Source of the DNA: an uncultured Clostridia bacterium | GTDB lineage: Bacteria > Bacillota > Clostridia > Oscillospirales > QAKW01 | NCBI GenBank assembly: GCA_944387895.1 | Contig: CALXGQ010000002.1 | Coordinates: forward strand, 1 to 61,604 | Length of the DNA: 61,604 nucleotides | Reading direction: 5' to 3' | Notes under the pieces: generated by a model | Seen by the model: only the letters and a program-made list of their open reading frames with translations | Told to the model about the DNA's origin: nothing | The model's database searches: none | In this document: positions 44,196 through 53,620 of the stretch, piece after piece | Layout of the letters: every line of letters starts with the position of its first letter | Position numbering within the stretch: position 1 is the stretch's first letter | Position numbers and translations under genes: made by a program

Positions 44196-47100
44196 TCAGA
44201 AGAGGTAGCCGCCGTTGAGGTATTGCAGGATGCGGATGACGTCGGTGATGTAAAATCCGTCGCCGGTGACGTCGCTGGCCTCCAGATCCACCGCGTCTGC
44301 CCCGATCAGGTCGTTGAGATACCGGAGCAGCAGGACGGCGTCGGCAATGGAAACGGCGTCGTCGCCGTTGGCGTCGCCCAGCTCATAGAGGACGGCGGCC
44401 GGAACGGGAGACGCTTCCCCGCCGACCCAGTACCGGGCGGGCAGCTCCTGCAGCATGGCGGGATCGGCCAGCTCGGCGCTGGTATACGCCTTGGCGCCGT
44501 TTTCCTGCCCGGTGCACCAATCCCAGAAATAGCAGCTCTCGGAAGCGGAATCGGCGATGGCCAGCTTGACCGCAGCGTTGAGCATTCCCCGGTTGATGCA
44601 GGAGCGGATCGTTCCGGTGGAAACGGCGGCGATCCCGGCGCCTGTGCCGCCGGGAACAACGACGCGGGCGTTATTGATGCAGTTTTGAAGGGTTCCGGCG
44701 TTGGTGGCGGTAATGCCGCCCGCCGCCGTTGCGGAGAGGAGATAGCCATCGGTGGAGCAGCCGTTGATCCACCCGGCGTTGGAACCGGTGATGCCGCCGG
44801 GGTTGGTTCCGGTGAGGAGGATGTTCCGGGTGGTGACGTAGGAGATCCGGCCGTTGTTGGTATTGGCCACGGTTCCCTCCCCGGTCACGGCGGCGTCGGA
44901 AAGGATCAGCTTGCGGACATCGCCGGTAGCGGCTATGGTTTCAAAAAGGGGCGCGGAGAGGCCGGAGATGCGGCTGAATTTGCCGTTCAACGTCCCTCCG
45001 AAGGTGCCGCCGCCGGAGAGGCCGGTCGCGTCGATATCGGCAAGGAGGTAAATTTTGCTGTCGGTCATGGGGTCGGTATGGGTCCGTGTAAGGAAGGCTT
45101 CCAGCTCCTCGGCGGTGCTGATATAGTAGGTTCCCGCCCCGTTGTAGTCCAGAATGCTGGCGGCGCTGAGGGAAAGATGGATGTCCACAACGGCGTCTCC
45201 GGTGAGCAGCGCCGTTCTTTCCTCGGTGGGCTGGCCGTTTAGCCGGACCTCCTTCAGAAAGGCCTGATTTTCCGGACGGATCACGGCGGTTTCCCCGGTG
45301 GGATAGTAGCTCCGCTCGGTGTGGATCAGTTCGCCGTTGGCATAGGTGCTGCGGGTGAGCCTCACCAGATCGGCCCGGGTGCCCGCCGCTTGCTCGGGAT
45401 GGCTTTCGCCGGCCGTCCAGACAGCGGAGCCGGCGTTCAGCTGATTCAGCAGGGTGCCGTCGGTCAGTTCGGATTGCGTAAAGACGGCGGCGCCGTTGGT
45501 TTCATGGGCGCTCTCGCTCAGATAGAAGCAGCTGGAAAAATCCAGCGTCCCACCGGTGCGGGAGAGGGCCTGGGCAGAACTGGAGCTGTCGGAGGGGGAT
45601 TCGATGGTTCCGGTGTTGTAGCAGTTCTGCAGGGTGGCGGAGGTTTGCCCCCAGCCGCAGATCCCCGCCGCCACGCCGCCGTAGACCCGGCCGGTGTTGT
45701 AGCAGGAGATGAAGGAGGCTCCGTTGCGGCCGACGCCGGCAAGCCCGGCGTTGCCGTCTATGCCCTCGGCGTTGGCAATGATCTCTGCGCCGTTGCTGCA
45801 CCGGATGAAGGTGCATTTATCGCCGAAGCCGGCAATGGCGGCGGTGCGGTTAAAGCCGATCACGGTGCCGCTGGCGACGTGCATATCCAGGAAGGTGGCC
45901 TGATAGGCCGAAGCAAAAATGCCTACGCCGTTGTTCTCCGGCTGGGTGATGTTCAGATTGTAGATTTTATAGCCCTGGCCGTTGTAGGTGCCCTTGAAGG
46001 TATCGTTGCCGGTGGGGCTGACGTTTTTGTTATCGGTGTTGCTGTACCCGCCGGGGACAAAGGTTTCGGTGAGGGTGATGTCGCAGGTCTGCAGCAGGGT
46101 GACGTTTTCAAAGGAAACGCCGGAGGAAACCAGATCCGCCGCCTTTTGCAGCCCTTCCGCGCTGTCGATGATGTAGGTGGAGTGCCCGGCGGTGTAGTTG
46201 AGGATGTTGGGAACGCCTGCGTCCGCCGGATCAGCATCGCCGGCAGCGGGAAGCAGGTCGATCTCGGCGGAGGACCAGATGGAGGTGAGGTACTCCGTCC
46301 GGGCGGTGAGGAACGACCGCAGGGTGTCGAAATGCTCCTGATAGGTGGAGCCGGTATCGATATAGCCGGAGCTGTCCTCGGTGTCCAGATTCGTCCAGTA
46401 GGTAAAGTTCATCGCCGCAGAGGGCGCCAGAAGGGTCTGATATTCCTCGAAGGGAAGGATCAGCGTTTCTTCGGAGGAGGGCAAAAGCCCCAGGCATTCC
46501 TTCAGAACCGGCAGGAAGCTGGCTTCCCATTCGGCTCGGACCGCATTGAGAAAATCGGTCTTTTTATAGAGATTTTTGAAAATATAGTTTTTCTTGGCGG
46601 AAGCGTAAAGACCTTCGGGATTATCGGAGCCACGGTAGTTGCCCATGGAATTATCGTAGTCCCAGACCGGGCCGCAAAAGCCGGTGGTGGACTCGGAATC
46701 GGAGGGCTTATAGAAGTACTGGCTGGTGACGTCGGCGTCGATATTGCAGGTAAACTCTTCCACAATATATTTTCTGGCCAGAGAGGTCAGATCGAAATAT
46801 TCGCTGTAGTGCTTGCCGGTTTCGGGGTTGATGCCGTTATCGGCAAAGACGGCGTCCTCAAATTCCTGGAAGAACCCGGCGATGTATTCCACCTGCTCCC
46901 GGGAGGCGCATTCCGGCTCCTTGATGGTGACGGCCTGCCCCCGTTCTGTGACAAAGCCGCTTACCTCCTCCGCATAGCGGTAGGCGTAATCCAGCTCCAG
47001 CAGGTAGCCGCCGGTGATGTCTTCAGGGTTGTTGGGGATCTCATAGCCCTTCATGGTGCCGGGGGTGGTGCCATCGGCTGTTTCGTCGCCGAAGGTGGGA

Positions 47101-47948
47101 TAGGAGTCCAGATCGTTTTCGTTGACCTTCTCTGTCGCCTTTTCAAGATCGTTGATCTCGATGCGGTTGTCGTTGATATGGACCTTTTCCACCAGTTGAT
47201 AGGTGCCCATATACTGGCCGTTGCAGTAGAGATCGGTGAATACCGATTCACAGGAATTGGAAAGCCCGGCGTCGTTTGCCAGATCGTAGGCGATCTTATT
47301 GCGCACCTGGGTGCGTTCCAGATAATTGGCCAGCAGGATCCAGGTTTTGCATTCCCCTGCGCCGGTCAGATCCACGGGATCGGGGAGCTTGAACTGATAG
47401 GGCTTTTTCGGACGGCTCCAGGTGGCGTTGCCCCGCCCCTTGATTTCGTCCAGCTCGCCGTCGTAGACAACGGCTCCGGTTTCGTCCACATACCGGATCA
47501 TGCCGCTCTCCTTGTTCCCCTTCTTGGCGTGGATGTAATTCATGTTGCCGGATTCGGTGGTGATATACATGGAGGAAATATTGGCAGATTTCATGACCTG
47601 GAGGGGATAAGCGGTTCCGTCGAAGGTCACGGTATGCGCCCCTTCCGATAGCAGCGTGGTGATCGCGCCGTCGGTTACCGGGCTGCCGTCGATGGTGCAG
47701 CTTTCCGCGCCGGTGAACCAGACCTGAAGGCGGCTCAGCGACCCTTCGGAGGGCATGAACAGATAGTAGGTGGCGTCTTCATTGTCGTACCACCATTGCA
47801 CGGCGGAAATGGGGCGGGCGGTCTCCGGCGTTTCTCCCGCCGGTGCCGCCCAGAGCGCGGGGTCGGAAGCGGCAATGGCCGGCAGGCTGTTCAGCAGGAA
47901 CAGCAGCGCCAGCAGCCCACAGACCAGTTTAACAGTCCTGTTTTTCAC
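44196..47948 (-). CDS. Secreted CotH-kinase, GLUG-repeat and dockerin protein
   Basis: A 1250-residue exported protein. I start at GTG 47948, behind GGAGGGATCAAC; longer frames would begin upstream of the -10. A signal peptide (1-27) precedes a CotH-type kinase-like domain at about 130-560: DEIKGRGNATWSRPKKPYQFKL, ANYLERTQVRNKIAYDLANDAG, the substrate-side GQYMGTYQLVEKV, GGYLLELDYAYRY, and GPVWDYDNSMGN with the D-x-D pair. From about 600 to 1170 come GLUG-like beta-helix repeats (GIFASAYQATFLDMHVASG, CYNTGRVYGGVAAGICGWG). The last 65 residues are a type I dockerin: GDANGDDAVSIADAVLLLRY and SDVTGDGFYITDVIRILQY. Dockerins bind cohesins on scaffoldins; no cohesin is in this window. Confidence 0.88.
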   Translation of the reverse strand: MKNRTVKLVCGLLALLFLLNSLPAIAASDPALWAAPAGETPETARPISAVQWWYDNEDATYYLFMPSEGSLSRLQVWFTGAESCTIDGSPVTDGAITTLLSEGAHTVTFDGTAYPLQVMKSANISSMYITTESGNMNYIHAKKGNKESGMIRYVDETGAVVYDGELDEIKGRGNATWSRPKKPYQFKLPDPVDLTGAGECKTWILLANYLERTQVRNKIAYDLANDAGLSNSCESVFTDLYCNGQYMGTYQLVEKVHINDNRIEINDLEKATEKVNENDLDSYPTFGDETADGTTPGTMKGYEIPNNPEDITGGYLLELDYAYRYAEEVSGFVTERGQAVTIKEPECASREQVEYIAGFFQEFEDAVFADNGINPETGKHYSEYFDLTSLARKYIVEEFTCNIDADVTSQYFYKPSDSESTTGFCGPVWDYDNSMGNYRGSDNPEGLYASAKKNYIFKNLYKKTDFLNAVRAEWEASFLPVLKECLGLLPSSEETLILPFEEYQTLLAPSAAMNFTYWTNLDTEDSSGYIDTGSTYQEHFDTLRSFLTARTEYLTSIWSSAEIDLLPAAGDADPADAGVPNILNYTAGHSTYIIDSAEGLQKAADLVSSGVSFENVTLLQTCDITLTETFVPGGYSNTDNKNVSPTGNDTFKGTYNGQGYKIYNLNITQPENNGVGIFASAYQATFLDMHVASGTVIGFNRTAAIAGFGDKCTFIRCSNGAEIIANAEGIDGNAGLAGVGRNGASFISCYNTGRVYGGVAAGICGWGQTSATLQNCYNTGTIESPSDSSSSAQALSRTGGTLDFSSCFYLSESAHETNGAAVFTQSELTDGTLLNQLNAGSAVWTAGESHPEQAAGTRADLVRLTRSTYANGELIHTERSYYPTGETAVIRPENQAFLKEVRLNGQPTEERTALLTGDAVVDIHLSLSAASILDYNGAGTYYISTAEELEAFLTRTHTDPMTDSKIYLLADIDATGLSGGGTFGGTLNGKFSRISGLSAPLFETIAATGDVRKLILSDAAVTGEGTVANTNNGRISYVTTRNILLTGTNPGGITGSNAGWINGCSTDGYLLSATAAGGITATNAGTLQNCINNARVVVPGGTGAGIAAVSTGTIRSCINRGMLNAAVKLAIADSASESCYFWDWCTGQENGAKAYTSAELADPAMLQELPARYWVGGEASPVPAAVLYELGDANGDDAVSIADAVLLLRYLNDLIGADAVDLEASDVTGDGFYITDVIRILQYLNGGYLF

Positions 47949-47981
47949 GTTGATCCCTCCAGATGATAATTTTTCATCATC

Positions 47982-48045
47982 ATTATAGCAAAATGCTTTT
48001 GACAAAAAAATGTCTTTATGTTACTAAAAATTGACATTATGTGGA
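47982..48045 (-). promoter_or_regulatory. Promoter of the CotH-dockerin gene with TTATGTT element
   Basis: Minus-strand TATAAT (47987-47982) preceded by ATTTTGC; no good -35. The plus-strand element TTATGTTACT (48016-48025) ends 35 bases before the -10. A second ATGT element lies at 48039, 21 bases on from the first. The layout matches that of the SLH gene. Confidence 0.55.
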
Positions 48046-48049
48046 TTTC

Positions 48050-49080
48050 ATTTGTACAATATGGGGGAATTTATGCTCCGAAAAGGGGAGGTTTTTGCCG
48101 CCGCCCCGCCGCACATCGCATACTGCCCGCCGCAACCGCCGTCCCCGGTTCACGCTACCCGCCACCCTGCGCCCTCTTTGGCGGCCTACTGCACCCCCCT
48201 GCTGCTCCGCTCCTTTCCGGCGCGTTCTTCCGCGCCCGCCGTGTTGCCGCTGTACCTCGCCCACTTTATCCGCCAGCGCCCCCCGCCTGTTTTCTTGCCG
48301 CCGTGCGCCCAGCTTCCCTGCCGGCGCCCGCTTGTCGCACGCCCGGTGCCCACCCGGGCGAACCACCGCCCCGCTTCCCTGTCGACCCCGGCTCATGCCG
48401 CCGCACACCGTACCCCGGCTCATGCCCACCGCATGCACATCCACCGCCCAGCCGCCGCCTGCCGCTCACCGCACGGGCCATAATCGTCGCCCCGCTTGTT
48501 CCGCCGGCGCACCCTGCCTGTTTTCTTGCCGCCGTGCGCGCCGCTTCCCTGTCGCCCGCCGCACACTTCGCTCTCTTGCCCACCGCAACCGCCGTCCCCG
48601 GTTCACGCTACCCGACACCCTGCGCCCTCTTTGGCGGCCTACTGCACCCCCCTGCTGCTCCGCTCCTTTCCGGCGCGTTCTTCCGCGCCCGCCGTGTTGC
48701 CGCTGTACCTCGCCCACTTTATCCGCCAGCGCACCCCGCCTGTTTTCTTGCCGCCGTGCGCGCCGCTTCCCTGTCGGCGCCCGCTTGTCGCACGCCCGGT
48801 GCCCACCCGGGCGAACCACCGCCCCGCTTCCCTGTCGACCCCGGCTCATGCCGCCGCACACCGTACCCCGGCTCATGCCCACCGCATGCACATCCACCGC
48901 ACAGCCGCCGCCCGCAGAACCGACCGCCGGGGCGCACCGCTGCCCGCTGCCTCCTGCTCACGCCCGGTGCCCGCTGCCCGCCGCTCCCGCTGCCCTGCTT
49001 TAAGCAGCGCCCTGCTCCAACACAAAAACCATCCCCGCCCGGGTGGCAGAGGGCATAAAGAAACCCTACGAAAAGACGAA
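48050..49080. repeat. C-rich non-coding block with 320-bp direct duplication
   Basis: The stretch 47949-49328 has no convincing gene. From about 48090 the plus strand is C-rich, with little G. Copy 1 (48130-48450) and copy 2 (48583-48903) are near-identical at a fixed offset of 453 bases, differing at a few sites. A third partial copy of the GTTTTCTTGCCGCCGTGCGC segment lies at about 48519-48555. Long open frames here are low-complexity and arise from composition. It lies upstream of the CotH-dockerin promoter. Confidence 0.8.
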
Positions 49081-49103
49081 CCCATGCCAAGGGATCGGGA
49101 AAG

Positions 49104-49158
49104 AAGAAAACTCTATGCGCATGGAAGAACCATTTGCATAGAGTTTTCTTTTGTTTTT
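49104..49158. terminator. 15-bp perfect stem with T run
   Basis: AAGAAAACTCTATGC (49104-49118) and its complement (49136-49150) surround a 17-base loop; TTGTTTTTTT follows on the plus strand and TTCTTCTTT-like on the minus. It probably ends the minus-strand membrane-protein transcript that stops at 49329. Confidence 0.65.
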
Positions 49159-49328
49159 TTATATTCAGCGCCCGCAGGACGCACGGCTGTCACCGCAGGC
49201 GGCAAGCTTGGGAGGCTTGGAGGCTCCTCCAACAAGCATTTTGGCCGATGCCATCCAGGCAAAACCGCAAAACATGCAGATATTTGCAATGCTTTCCGGT
49301 CTTTATAAAAGCTTTCATGGCGAATCTT

Positions 49329-49862
49329 TCACACGCGCCGTTTGCGCAGATAGATTTCCCGGACAATAACGGCGACAAAGAGGAGGATGGCCAAATACTT
49401 TATCGTTGTCATAATTCTTGCGATAACCGCAAAGGCCATAACCGGTTGCTCGTAGGTTGTGATGACGCCGATCATGGCGAGATTTTCGAGCCAATCCGAA
49501 AGGCAGGTCACCAACCCCAGGATAAAGGCCAACCCATATCGTTTTTCTCCGCCGGCGTTTTTCTTCATCAGATACAGCGTAAGGGAAGTGAAAAAATTGG
49601 CTCCCAGCAGCGGAACGAGCAAATCCAGGGTGAGCGCACTTTTGATATATAAGCTGCGCCCGGCCGCCCCATATCCTTCCGCCATTTCAAAAAGATCCTC
49701 TGGCAGAAAGCCAAATTTTGTTTCCATGTACGGATAGCCGTTTGCCTCGTCGAGAAAATAGCCCATAAACACAAGAAACATGAAAAGACCTGTCAGACCA
49801 ACCAGAATCAGCGCGATAAGGACATACCGTCTGCTTATTTCATTTGCGCGCTTTCTTATCAT
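49329..49862 (-). CDS. Four-helix membrane protein of unknown function
   Basis: A 177-residue protein I do not recognise. It has four predicted membrane helices: YVLIALILVGLTGLFMFLVF, LDLLVPLLGANFFTSLTLYL, YGLAFILGLVTCLSDWLENL and IMTTIKYLAILLFVAVIV. An external segment after the first helix, YPYMETKFGFLPEDLFEMAEGYG, is rich in acidic and aromatic residues. The C-terminus is basic (REIYLRKRRV), suggesting it faces the cytoplasm. It lies 61 bases after the lipoprotein gene and may be co-transcribed with it. Confidence 0.65.
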   Translation of the reverse strand: MIRKRANEISRRYVLIALILVGLTGLFMFLVFMGYFLDEANGYPYMETKFGFLPEDLFEMAEGYGAAGRSLYIKSALTLDLLVPLLGANFFTSLTLYLMKKNAGGEKRYGLAFILGLVTCLSDWLENLAMIGVITTYEQPVMAFAVIARIMTTIKYLAILLFVAVIVREIYLRKRRV

Positions 49863-49923
49863 CTTTCTCTCTTTAGAGGATGGTGCTGGTTTGCCGACGG
49901 GCGGCGGTGCGTCCGGGGGAGAA

Positions 49924-51504
49924 TCAGTAATAGAGATTTTTTGCGGCGATCAGCGCCGTCACCTGATCGGAAACGGCGGCGTAGGCGCTGTCCATATCAA
50001 TAGAGGGATCGGTCAGGCCGGCAAGATAGGGCTCCACAACCTCCTCGATATCCGGCGCGTGGAGGATCAGCATCCCCTGCTCTTCGGCGAAGGCGCAGTA
50101 GGTTTGATAAGCGGATCCGGTGATGCTCAGCGCCCGGAGCTTTTCCGCAAGGACTTCGGTATAGCGGTTGCACCAGAGCTCGGCAAACTGGAGGGCGGCG
50201 CAGTCGGTTCCTTCCTCCCGGGCATATTTCGGCAGCGCAAAGAAGGGGCCGGTGAAGGTGACGGTGCCGGAAGTGCCCTCCGCCGCAGCCGGAAGGGCGG
50301 CATAGCGCAGCGTTGCCTTTTCCGCGGCGGCCGGGATGGCGGTATAGGCCATGGCGGTGTTTTTCGCCTGAAGAGAATAGGTGGTGCCCTCCTGATGCGT
50401 AAAGTCCGCAAGATCGGCGAAGGTGGTTTTAAGGAGGGTCCAGGTTTCCCGGGTCACCCGGGCGTTGATGTTGCTGTCCAGCAGCCCGTCCGCAAGGGTG
50501 AGGGGGCTTCTTCCGCTCAGCGTTGCCCAGGCCAGCGTTTCTGTCATCAACAGCGGCAGCTTTTCCCGGGCGGCGGCGTTGTTGTAGACGGCTTTGAACT
50601 GCTCCACCGTCCAGCTTCCGCTCTGGCTGGGGGTCTGGGGATCGGTGCCCTCCGGCATCAGCTCCGGATTATACCAGAGTGCGTTGACGTTGCCGACCGG
50701 CGCCAGAAGGCGGTTATCGCTCTGGGACAGCACGGTCTTGCTGACCCCAAAGGAGGAAACGGAGGTGTCCAGCAGCGCTGAGGCGCTGCGAGTGAGGGTC
50801 AGGCCGGAGGCCAGCTCCTCGGCGCGCAGCTGAACCAAACTCAGGGCGTGGCCTGCATAAAGGGCGATCCGCTGCGCCTTCAGGGAAACGGCGTCGCTTT
50901 TGATTTTATATTGCACCACAAAGCCGTTTTCCTCGGCGATCCGGGACATCCATTCCCATTCGTTGACGGTTTGCCCCTCCTCGTCCGTATAGGAAAAGGC
51001 GGGCTGATCTCCGGCGGTATAGAAGGTGAGGGTTTTGTCCTTCAGCTCCGAAGCGCCGGTTTCGTTTTTTACCATCCCGCTCAGCGGCAGAACCGATGCG
51101 GTTTTGGCGTTGGCGGTGTATCCTTCGGCGGCCAGAGGATTATCGGTGAGCGGCGGGGCGTCGATGCCGGTTTCGTTGGTGGCTGTCAGGCTACCGGCGG
51201 CTTCCGCATCATCGGCGGTTTCCGCGTTTTCGGTGGCTCCTGCGTTGTCGGCGGTTCCTTCGGTTTCCGCCCCCGATTCCCCGGCTCCCGCTTCTTCCCC
51301 GGTTCCCGAAGTCCCGGAATCGGCTTCCTCCCCGGTTTCTGAAGTGCCGGCGTCGTCTGCCGCCGGGGTTTCTTCCTCCCCGGCGCCCGCTTCTTCTTCC
51401 GGCGTGATGACCTGGGAGGGATAGGTAATATTGTCCGGTTTGCAGGCGGTGGCGGCGGTGAGCAGCAGAGCCAGGCACAGCAAAACGGTGAATAGACGTT
51501 TCAT
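49924..51504 (-). CDS. Extracellular solute-binding-like lipoprotein
   Basis: A 526-residue lipoprotein: a signal peptide ends LLLTAATAC with the lipid-anchored Cys21. Residues 30-120 are an acidic, low-complexity linker (EEAGAGEEETPAADD, then repeats of GTSETGEEADSGTS). The C-terminal 390 residues resemble family 1 periplasmic-type binding proteins: TLTFYTAGDQPAF, EWEWMSRIAEENGF, NVNALWYNPELM, SWTVEQFKAVYNNA and the late GPFFALPKYA. No permease or ATPase gene is nearby, so the solute is unknown and it may instead act as a surface sensor. It follows rnhA by 28 bases. Confidence 0.72.
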   Translation of the reverse strand: MKRLFTVLLCLALLLTAATACKPDNITYPSQVITPEEEAGAGEEETPAADDAGTSETGEEADSGTSGTGEEAGAGESGAETEGTADNAGATENAETADDAEAAGSLTATNETGIDAPPLTDNPLAAEGYTANAKTASVLPLSGMVKNETGASELKDKTLTFYTAGDQPAFSYTDEEGQTVNEWEWMSRIAEENGFVVQYKIKSDAVSLKAQRIALYAGHALSLVQLRAEELASGLTLTRSASALLDTSVSSFGVSKTVLSQSDNRLLAPVGNVNALWYNPELMPEGTDPQTPSQSGSWTVEQFKAVYNNAAAREKLPLLMTETLAWATLSGRSPLTLADGLLDSNINARVTRETWTLLKTTFADLADFTHQEGTTYSLQAKNTAMAYTAIPAAAEKATLRYAALPAAAEGTSGTVTFTGPFFALPKYAREEGTDCAALQFAELWCNRYTEVLAEKLRALSITGSAYQTYCAFAEEQGMLILHAPDIEEVVEPYLAGLTDPSIDMDSAYAAVSDQVTALIAAKNLYY

Positions 51505-51532
51505 ATCAAGCGGTTCCTTTCTTGAAATGTGA

Positions 51533-51973
51533 TCAAATTTTGATGGATTGACAGGCCTGCACGGCCAGACGGTCGCAGCGTTCGTTATAGGGATGGCCGT
51601 TATGCCCCTTGATCCATTGGAGGGTGACCTGATGGCGGCGGAGCTGAGCCAGCATCCGTTCCCAGAGATCCACGTTGAGGGCGGGCTTTTTATCGGCCTT
51701 GCGCCAGCCGTTCTTTTCCCAGGCGAAGACCCAACCCTGGCTGATGCTTTCGCAGAGGTAGCGGGAATCGCTGACCAGCGTAACAACGCAGGGTTCCCGG
51801 AGCTGCTCCAGGCCGGTGATGGCGGCGAGAAGCTCCATGCGGTTGTTGGTGGTTTGGGGTTCGGCGCCGCTCAGCTCCTTTTCCCGCCCCTGATAGACCA
51901 GGATCGTGCCCCAGCCGCCGGGGCCGGGATTACCGCTGCAGGCGCCGTCGGAATAAATCGTGACGTGCTTCAT
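51533..51973 (-). CDS. rnhA: Ribonuclease HI
   Basis: A 146-residue RNase H that cleaves RNA in RNA-DNA hybrids. The four acidic active-site residues are visible: Asp9 in IYSDGACSGNPGPGGWG, Glu in NNRMELLAAI, Asp in VSDSRYLCESI and the late Asp in NERCDRLAVQA, with His in WIKGHNGHPYN. Length equals that of E. coli RNase HI. It lies 7 bases from the preceding gene (51981) in the parA-parB operon. Confidence 0.95.
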   Translation of the reverse strand: MKHVTIYSDGACSGNPGPGGWGTILVYQGREKELSGAEPQTTNNRMELLAAITGLEQLREPCVVTLVSDSRYLCESISQGWVFAWEKNGWRKADKKPALNVDLWERMLAQLRRHQVTLQWIKGHNGHPYNERCDRLAVQACQSIKI

Positions 51974-51980
51974 GGCGGGA

Positions 51981-52757
51981 TCACTCCAGCCGATCGGCCA
52001 GCAGGTCGTAATGCTCTTTATTGGGCTCCGAGAGCTTTTCCCGGTCGATGGCGCGCATCAGCTCGGTGGCCTGGGAACGGTTGCCGCTGATATAGGCGCT
52101 TTGCGCAGCGATCAGCAGCCCGTCGTTTTCCTGCAGATCTCCTGCGGCGCCGAGCAGGGCGTTGGCGTCCTCATCGGCGGCCAGAAGGTTGGCATTTTCT
52201 TCCTTCAGCAGCGCGTTTTCCTCTCTGAGCTTGGCGTTTTCGTTTTGGATGTTGGTGAGGGTGGATTGGCTGGTATTCAGGTCTTCGTTGCTTTGCGCCA
52301 TTTGCTTGTGGATCCGGGAGGTGATGAGATAGCTGCCTGCGATCAGCCCCGAAATCACGATCAGGAATACCACCGTATAGATCACAAGGAATTTGATGTC
52401 CTTTTTCTTTTCGGTGTGCGGGGATTGTTCCGCTCCCTCCGGAGCGTTCGGATCGGGCGCCTTTTCCGCGGTTTCCGACTTTTTTGCGGCATCCGGCTTT
52501 TTTGCGTCCTCCGGCTGCTCAGCTGTTGGCTGCTCGGACTCCGGCTGTTTCGGATCTGCGGATTTTTTGTGTTTCGCCTTTTTTTCGGGCTTCTTTTTGG
52601 TTGTTTTTTCCGATTTTTGGGGCTCCGGCGGGGTATCTGCCCCGGCGGAGGCGGGAGAAGCGGCGGGAGGTTCGTCGTTCAGACTGCCGGGCTGGGGTTC
52701 TTCCAGACCGGCAGCGGCCCAGAGCTCCTTCAGCTTGGATTTATCTTCGTTATTCAT
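51981..52757 (-). CDS. Single-pass membrane protein with coiled coil, unknown
   Basis: A 258-residue protein I cannot name. Residues 1-115 are hydrophilic and low-complexity, rich in Glu, Pro, Lys and Ala (PEKKAKHKKSADPKQPES), and would be cytoplasmic. One membrane helix follows, IKFLVIYTVVFLIVISGLIAG, about 120-140. After it comes a coiled coil, NAKLREENALLKEENANLLA, and a helical C-terminal domain (GDLQENDGLLIAAQSAYISGN...), like a TPR-type fragment. Its gene overlaps parB by four bases, so it is translated with the segregation genes. It may couple ParAB to the membrane, but that is guesswork. Confidence 0.6.
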   Translation of the reverse strand: MNNEDKSKLKELWAAAGLEEPQPGSLNDEPPAASPASAGADTPPEPQKSEKTTKKKPEKKAKHKKSADPKQPESEQPTAEQPEDAKKPDAAKKSETAEKAPDPNAPEGAEQSPHTEKKKDIKFLVIYTVVFLIVISGLIAGSYLITSRIHKQMAQSNEDLNTSQSTLTNIQNENAKLREENALLKEENANLLAADEDANALLGAAGDLQENDGLLIAAQSAYISGNRSQATELMRAIDREKLSEPNKEHYDLLADRLE

Positions 52758-53620
52758 CTTTGGGAATCTCCTTCCAGGATCTCGATGATTTTTTCCAGCT
52801 CATCGACGGAATAATAGTTGATTTCCACTTTTCCTTTGTTATTGCTTTTATGGCGGATGGTGACCTTGTTTCCCACCCGGGCGGAGGCCCGGTTTTCCAG
52901 CTCCCGGATCGCCTGAGTCACGGCGGGATCGGCAGCCGGATGGGTTTTTTCTTCCTTTTTGGTCTTTTTGGCCAGCTCTTCCGCCTGCCGGACGCTGAGC
53001 CCCTCGGCGATGATCTTATCCGCCAGCGCCTGCCTGCCTTCGGCGTCCTCCACGCTGAGCAGCGCCCGGGCGTGGCCGGCGGAGAGTGCGCCGGAGCGGA
53101 GCTGCTCCAGCAGCGGTTCCGGCAGCGCCAGCAGCCGCAGGGCGTTGGCGATGGCCGGGCGGGATTTTGATACGGTTTCGGCGATCTGCTCCTGGGTCAT
53201 CCCGTATAATTCCATCAGGTTCCGGTAGCCCAGCGCTTCCTCAACGGGGTTGAGATCCTCCCGCTGCAAATTTTCAACCAGGCTGATTTCGCTGATTTTC
53301 CGGGGGGAATATTCCCGGATCAGCGCCGGGATTTCCTCCAGCCCCGCCAGCCGGCAGGCGCGCCAGCGGCGCTCCCCTGCGATGATGCGGTAGCGATCCT
53401 CCCCGATGGGGGCGACAAGGATCGGCTGGATCAGGCCATGGGCCTTGATGGATTCGGCCAGCTGGTTCAGCGCTTCTTCTTCAAAATGCTTACGGGGCTG
53501 GCTTTTATCCGGCTCGATTTGGGAGAGCCGCAGCAGCGCGTCGGGCCGCTGCTCCTGCTCCAGCTCCACCAGATTATCCGCAAAAAGGGCGTCCAGCCCC
53601 TTCCCTAAACCTTTTTTCAT
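52754..53620 (-). CDS. parB: Chromosome-partitioning protein ParB (Spo0J)
   Basis: CTP-dependent clamp that loads at parS and spreads on DNA. The 288-residue protein shows the N-terminal ParA-interacting MKKGLGKGLDALF, the CTP-binding GERRWRACRLAG at 82-93, ISLVENLQREDLNPVEEALGYRNL, the HTH EQIAETVSKSRPAIANALRLL, and a C-terminal dimer domain. It overlaps parA by four bases. The two parS sites next to parA match its expected target, TGTTTCACGTGAAACA. Confidence 0.95.
   Translation of the reverse strand: MKKGLGKGLDALFADNLVELEQEQRPDALLRLSQIEPDKSQPRKHFEEEALNQLAESIKAHGLIQPILVAPIGEDRYRIIAGERRWRACRLAGLEEIPALIREYSPRKISEISLVENLQREDLNPVEEALGYRNLMELYGMTQEQIAETVSKSRPAIANALRLLALPEPLLEQLRSGALSAGHARALLSVEDAEGRQALADKIIAEGLSVRQAEELAKKTKKEEKTHPAADPAVTQAIRELENRASARVGNKVTIRHKSNNKGKVEINYYSVDELEKIIEILEGDSQR

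Noticed and set aside
44196..48005. Longer CotH-dockerin start at ATG 48005
   Set aside because: That codon lies upstream of the -10 box and would place a hydrophilic stretch before the signal peptide; GTG 47948 has a good ribosome site.
48018..49308. Long overlapping open frames on both strands
   Set aside because: They are Pro/Ala/Arg-rich, appear in several frames at once and follow the C-rich duplicated sequence; no start signal or family motif supports them.
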